DNA of 13,281 bases from Entophlyctis helioformis (taxonomy: Eukaryota; Chytridiomycota; Chytridiomycetes; Chytridiales; Chytriomycetaceae). Numbering within the stretch: the first letter of the stretch is position 1; every line of letters begins with the position of its first letter. The position numbers and the translations under genes were made by a program. The stretch lies in the NCBI GenBank assembly GCA_025526915.1, contig JAHLKH010000421.1:1-13281 (forward strand), read 5' to 3'. The notes below the pieces were generated by a model, which saw only the letters and a program-made list of their open reading frames with translations, was not told where the DNA came from and did not search any database. This document shows, in pieces, positions 8,725 to 13,281 of the stretch.

Positions 8725-8913
8725 GTCTCGTCGGTCGCGATCGCCCAAGCCAGGACACAACAAGAAGGCTAGACAACAGGGCAACAAGAAAACACCGCGC
8801 CGAGCGTTAAAGTCCGACCGACACGTTTATTGGCCGACGTGCGAACGGACAGACAGGGCCTATCCCTTCCGAGTCCAAGCTGGACACGGGAAACGGAGAC
8901 TGGAAAAGGCGGT

Positions 8914-10120
<1,207 letters not shown>

Positions 10121-10291
10121 TGCGGTCTGGCCGTGGCATGGCGTGTCAGTTGGTCTTCTTCTTATAGAGCTCTCTATTATAGAGCTCCCTATTGTAGAGC
10201 TCCTTCTTCTGGTGCGTCTGGCACTCACTTGTTGTCTGTGTGCGAGAAACCTTCGGTTGCCCACCGCGCCATTATGCACCACGCCTCTCAA
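10121..10291 (-). promoter_or_regulatory. Adenylate kinase promoter or N-terminal extension
   Basis: Upstream of the 10120 start, the minus strand carries TATAA at 10162-10166 and 10177-10181, about 42 and 57 bases before the ATG, consistent with a TATA-driven promoter and very short leader. The same DNA is an open frame continuous with adenylate kinase from an ATG at 10291, Arg/Ser-rich and almost without acidic residues, resembling a mitochondrial presequence. The sequence alone does not decide between promoter and coding use. Confidence 0.45.
10162..10206. repeat. Three tandem 15-base units with GAGCTC
   Basis: Units at 10162-10176, 10177-10191 and 10192-10206 read TTATAGAGCTCTCTA, TTATAGAGCTCCCTA and TTGTAGAGCTCCTTC. 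GAGCTC palindromes fall at 10167, 10182 and 10197, an exact 15-base period. The first two units carry the TATA-like element on the minus strand. Confidence 0.9.
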
Positions 10292-10329
10292 GTCACGTGA
10301 CCGTCTTCAATCTGAATGACTTCTCCAAC

Positions 10330-10400
10330 CCCTTCGTCTCCGCCGCTTCCTCCTCCTCCGCCGCTTCCTCCTTCTCCTTCGCCTCTGCCGCTTCCTCTTT
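10330..10400. repeat. Pyrimidine-rich tandem repeat, 3' of AP-2 mu
   Basis: The plus strand is almost pure C/T with GCCGCTTCCT starting at 10342, 10360 and 10387 (spacings of 18 and 27, multiples of nine). It directly follows the AP-2 mu stop on the other strand, so its 3' UTR would begin with a purine-rich GAGGAAGCGGC repeat. Confidence 0.75.
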
Positions 10401-10463
10401 TCAGAACTGCAAAGAGCGAGTCAGTCAGTGAGTCGCCAACGCATCCCGTCCATGGGAACCCAC
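10401..10463 (-). other. AP-2 mu last intron and 6-base terminal exon
   Basis: The conserved end VKWVRYMTKAGSYQIR is followed by donor GTGGGT (intron 10407-10463, 57 bases), branch motifs CTGACTGAC and acceptor TTTGCAG, then TTC TGA. The predicted C-terminus SYQIRF matches the family length. Without splicing the frame runs 12 extra residues (VGSHGRDALATH) to a stop at 10425, which is unlike the family. Confidence 0.75.
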
Positions 10464-12277
10464 CCGGATCTGGTACGATCCCGCCTTGGTCATGTACCGC
10501 ACCCACTTGACGCTCTGGTAGTTGCTCTTCTCAAAGATCTTGAGGAACCGCACCATGAGGCCCGACGCCGTGAACATGAGCACCTGGAAGTCGAGCGAGA
10601 TGGGCGGCCGCGACCACGTCTTCTTGACCGTTGTTGACGTGAGCTCGGCCTCGGCAGAGATGAGCAGCTCCTCCTGGCCCTGGAACCGTGCGATCCTAGT
10701 CGCAGCCCAGCAAGAGTCAGAGTCGCCCATGTGAGCCCATGTGAGCCCATGTGAGCGTGGTTGTGCATGCGACAGAGTGGCAGGTCACGGTGGCTCACTT
10801 CCACACGATCGAGTTCTCTGATCCGTTGTACTTGGCGCGGCCCGCAGACACCACAATCTTGGTGGACGCCGTGTTGAGCGGCGTGGGGATCTTGACGACA
10901 ATGTTCTGCGCGTACACACGCGACGAGAACTGCGACCGCACCGCAATGCGGAACTCGACGCGCGTCGCAGAGAGCTCGTTGACCACGGCATGCACCTTGA
11001 AGGGCAGCGAAATGTTTTCCGTGGTGCGGTATCTGCAGCGGCCAGCCACGGCATTCAGCGCGTGCGAGGCAGAGGTTGGCAAACCGACAGACGCCGCACA
11101 AACCTCATGAGCTCAAACTCGCCGTCCGGTGGGATAAAGTTGATGGTGCGGTCAGAGTCAAACCGGCCGAGCTTGACACACTGGTGGAACTGGCAGTCGT
11201 CCAGCTCGACAGCAAGCGCGTTGCGGCCAGACCCTGTGCGCGACGGGCCAGACGTGTTCTTGCCTTCCTTGTCCAGGAGCACCTTGTCATTCAGACCAAT
11301 CTTGCACTCGGGCATGCCCGACAGATACGCGCGCATGACAATCTGCGCCGACACGTCCGACCTGAGCACCGTGCCTGCCACGCAGACGCATGCCACGCCG
11401 TCAGCGTCGTCCACATGCATGCGCAAAAATGACGAAAGAAACCGCCGCACCTTTGGCGCTCATGATGAGGTTGATGCTCTCAATGACATCCACAAACGCC
11501 TCGTTCTTGCGGTACTTGATGTCGGGCCGACGCCACGACACGGCACCCGTCGCTTGGATGGCGATACGCGATCCCTCATCCTTTCCACCACACGCCAGTC
11601 GGGTCCATGGACCCCGTCAGTGCAGACACGGTATGCAAACGGCACGACTCGGCACTCACAAGCGCACGCTCAGACTCGATGCCCTCAGTAGTAATGTACT
11701 GCTTCAGCGTCTCGGCCTCGGTGTTCTGAGGGAACCCAAAATCGCAGATCTCTGTCGCTTCGTGTCAGCCCCCCTCGTCCGCTTCACGGCCACGTTAAAC
11801 CGCAATCCAGCGGCATCCTCTCTCGCACAGCATACAGACACGCTCTCTCTCACATACCATCAAGCAGCTCGTAAATGAGCGTGAAATTGCTCTTGACGGC
11901 CTCTTCGTTGAGCTTGCCAAAGTACGCCTTGCCCAGACGCACGATCTTGTACAGGAACTCGTACACGGTTGCCGTGTTTGGGTTCGTGCGGGACACGGCG
12001 ACAAGGAAGATGTTCTCGTGCTTGACGTGGAAGAACGTCATGTTGGCGAGCGACAGGATGGGCGAGCGCACGTCGGTCGACGAGATGACGTGGATGCGGA
12101 AGAGGTCGGATGCGGAGCGTCTGGATGCAGCGTGCCGTGCAGGTTTAGGTGTGTGTGTGTGTGAGTGGGGATGAAAGGCGAGCTGGCGGGCTGGCGTACT
12201 CACTTGACGTCTGTGCGGTACATGCGGGATATGAGAACGTCGCCCTTGGCGTTGAAGACAAAGATGGCGCTGAGCAT
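10401..12277 (-). CDS. APM4: AP-2 clathrin adaptor mu subunit (Apm4-like)
   Basis: Medium chain of the AP-2 endocytic adaptor that binds YxxPhi cargo and phosphoinositides at the plasma membrane. Eight exons: 12204-12277, 11858-12120, 11660-11751, 11451-11580, 11104-11374, 10799-11032, 10464-10695 and 10401-10406, with introns of 57-106 bases and matching phases, give 433 residues (human 435). The longin domain starts MLSAIFVFNAKGDVLISRMY; FFHVKHENIF and NFTLIYELLDE follow. The linker has QATGAVSW with T154 at the site of the AAK1-phosphorylated T156 of human. In the mu-homology domain, D174 (NEAFVDV) and W419 (VKWVRY) match the cargo-pocket D176 and W421. DDCQFHQCVKLGRFDSDRTI and FIPPDGEFELMRYRTTENI point to AP-2 rather than AP-1. 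Most introns have CTGAC or CTGAA branch motifs. The last exon would encode only Phe and the stop. Confidence 0.94.
10726..10755. repeat. Three tandem copies of CCCATGTGAG
   Basis: Exact 10-base units at 10726, 10736 and 10746 lie inside AP-2 mu intron 6, just upstream (in transcript sense) of its CTGAC branch motif. The repeat looks like simple tandem slippage. Confidence 0.9.
12147..12163. repeat. GT dinucleotide run in AP-2 mu intron 1
   Basis: A short GT (minus strand AC) run inside the 83-base intron 12121-12203, next to a CTAAA branch-like motif. It is one of several CA/GT runs in introns of this window. Confidence 0.75.
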
Positions 12278-12341
12278 TCTGTGCGGTCTGTGCGGGTTGT
12301 CTGGCTATGTGTGTGTGCGTGGACTGTGTGGACTGTGTGGG
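12278..12341 (-). promoter_or_regulatory. AP-2 mu upstream region
   Basis: The 64 bases before the AP-2 mu start, up to the end of a possible upstream small gene. On the plus strand they hold GT-rich text with GGACTGTGT repeated in tandem (about 12321-12340). No TATA box is visible. If the upstream frame is not a gene, the promoter region would extend to about 12746. Confidence 0.35.
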
Positions 12342-12699
12342 CTATGTGCTGGTGCGGTTGTCTGTGCGTATGTACTGGGTCTGGCGTCCGTCGTTGGCTG
12401 CCTGGCGGTTGGTTTGTTGCTGCTCAGGAAAGATCGTGGCGCGGGCCAGCGCGACAAACAGCGACAGGTAGGCAGGCAGCGACAGACTGACACGATAAAG
12501 CAGCGATGCGAGCGTTGATTCGTCCTGTTGGGGAAAAGAGCCGCATGGTGTTGGTCCAGGCCGCAGCTGCAAGCTCCGTCTCGCTCATGCCCAAACCAAC
12601 GATACAACCAAGCGGCAGGTACTTGTCATGGTCCTTGACGCCATTGGAGCCTGTGATCTCGACACCAGAGCTTACATCCACAGTCCAAGAGTGGTTCAT
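12342..12699 (-). CDS. Possible small membrane-protein gene, structure unresolved
   Basis: Two minus-strand frames look coding but are out of register. One opens at an ATG at 12699 (MNHSWTVD) and stays open past 12524. The other, 12342-12524, encodes DESTLASLLYRVSLSLPAYL, then a hydrophobic FVALARATIF and a polar Gln/Asn/Arg tail ending at 12342. They can be joined by an intron 12525-12675 (donor GTAAGC, acceptor TTTTCCCCAACAG, both phase 0), giving about 68 residues, but no CTGAC branch motif is present. Alternatives are a one-base frame change near the CCCC run, or the second frame being the last exon of the gene further upstream (donor at 12779). The skipped part carries VDVSSGVE and NGVKDHDK, which resemble the C-terminal signature of phosphoribosylanthranilate isomerase. 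Product unknown. Confidence 0.3.
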
Positions 12700-12746
12700 T
12701 CAATCGCGGACACACAATAGACAGATGGCAACTGCGACTCTTCGCT

Positions 12747-13281
12747 CTAGACAGAGACAGCTGCAGCACGGAGTCTCACAGCCGTGCTGCGCTTGACATT
12801 CGCGCCGTTGTCGGGGAGATGAGACTGCAGGATGGTGCGGCGATCAGTCAGGATCCTGGGGAAGCCGCCAGGAAGCTCCTTATAGTACTCCTCGGCCTTG
12901 CTCTTGTCGCGGAACGCCGCAACGGACACGCCGTTGTTGTAGTCAAACAAGTTCATGCCATCATGGACGTGCTTGTCGGCATGCTTGATCACAAAGAAGC
13001 CCTGGTCGCAGGTCAAGTAGATGTCGACGAGATCATCAACGGGCTTCGGCAGGGAAGAGTCCTTGGCAATCTCCTCGTACTTGTCAATGACGAGCTCGAG
13101 GATGTCGAGATGGATTGCCTTGTCGGTGATGAGAGTCTTGGCGTGCAGGATGGCCTCCTTATCCTTTTTGAGACGATCAAAGTCCACTCCGCCACTTGGG
13201 TCGCCCTTTGTGAGATTGCCCAAGAGCTTGTTGGCAAGCACGAGCTCGCTCTTCCAGCTGTCAATGTCCTTGCGGATTGCC
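12747..13281 (-). CDS. 3' part of an unrecognised gene, cut by window edge
   Basis: A continuous minus-strand frame enters from the right edge and reads 177 residues to a TAG at 12747-12749. It is well supported as coding: Lys/Asp/Leu/Glu-balanced, with strong C/G third positions and helical segments such as KEAILHAKTLITDKAIHLDI and ELVIDKYEEIAKD. A more compact part follows with IYLTCDQGFFVIKHADKHVH, LFDYNNGVSVAAF and KAEEYYKELPGGFPRIL. No signal peptide or membrane segment is visible and I cannot assign a family. The last 10 residues (VRLRAAAVSV) look unlike the rest and begin at a good donor, GCT|GTGAGACTCC, so the real exon may end at 12780. A splice to 12524 is in phase and would add a 60-residue tail. 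Confidence 0.6.
   Translation of the reverse strand, partial: AIRKDIDSWKSELVLANKLLGNLTKGDPSGGVDFDRLKKDKEAILHAKTLITDKAIHLDILELVIDKYEEIAKDSSLPKPVDDLVDIYLTCDQGFFVIKHADKHVHDGMNLFDYNNGVSVAAFRDKSKAEEYYKELPGGFPRILTDRRTILQSHLPDNGANVKRSTAVRLRAAAVSV

Overview
The window is nuclear DNA of a compact, GC-rich eukaryote, most likely a fungus. Genes lie tens to a few hundred bases apart on both strands. Conserved proteins are broken by short GT-AG introns of about 57-280 bases, most with a CTGAC-type branch-point motif shortly before the acceptor. The reconstructed AP-2 mu chain and adenylate kinase read most like fungal family members, but the exact lineage cannot be named from the sequence alone.

Layout from left to right. 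Positions 1-635 hold no convincing gene, only a weak small plus-strand frame (475-672) and a 16-base direct repeat. A minus-strand ALKBH1-type 2-oxoglutarate/Fe(II) dioxygenase (636-1868, possibly to 2030) follows. Next is a four-exon minus-strand U2 snRNP A' gene (2064-3221). A promoter of only 103 bases (3222-3324) separates it from a divergent five-exon plus-strand WDR48/UAF1-like gene (3325-7948), which is about twice the human length because of low-complexity insertions. A minus-strand single-pass membrane protein with a histidine-rich tail (8062-8724) converges on it. Two minus-strand genes follow: adenylate kinase (four exons, 8914-10120) and AP-2 mu (eight exons, 10401-12277). The right end has an unresolved stretch with a possible small membrane-protein gene (12342-12699), then the 3' part of an unrecognised gene that runs off the edge (12747-13281).

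The recognised genes are unrelated housekeeping functions: nucleic-acid demethylation, splicing, deubiquitinase activation, nucleotide homeostasis and endocytosis. They do not form a pathway or cluster. No mobile element, CRISPR array, tRNA or rRNA was seen.

Points worth a second look: the apparent 6-base last coding exon of AP-2 mu; a triple 15-base repeat with TATA-like elements and GAGCTC palindromes at the adenylate kinase start, overlapping a possible in-frame basic presequence; the histidine-rich membrane protein; microsatellites inside WDR48 coding sequence; and the unresolved 12342-12746 interval. Nothing here is strong evidence for a new multi-gene system.
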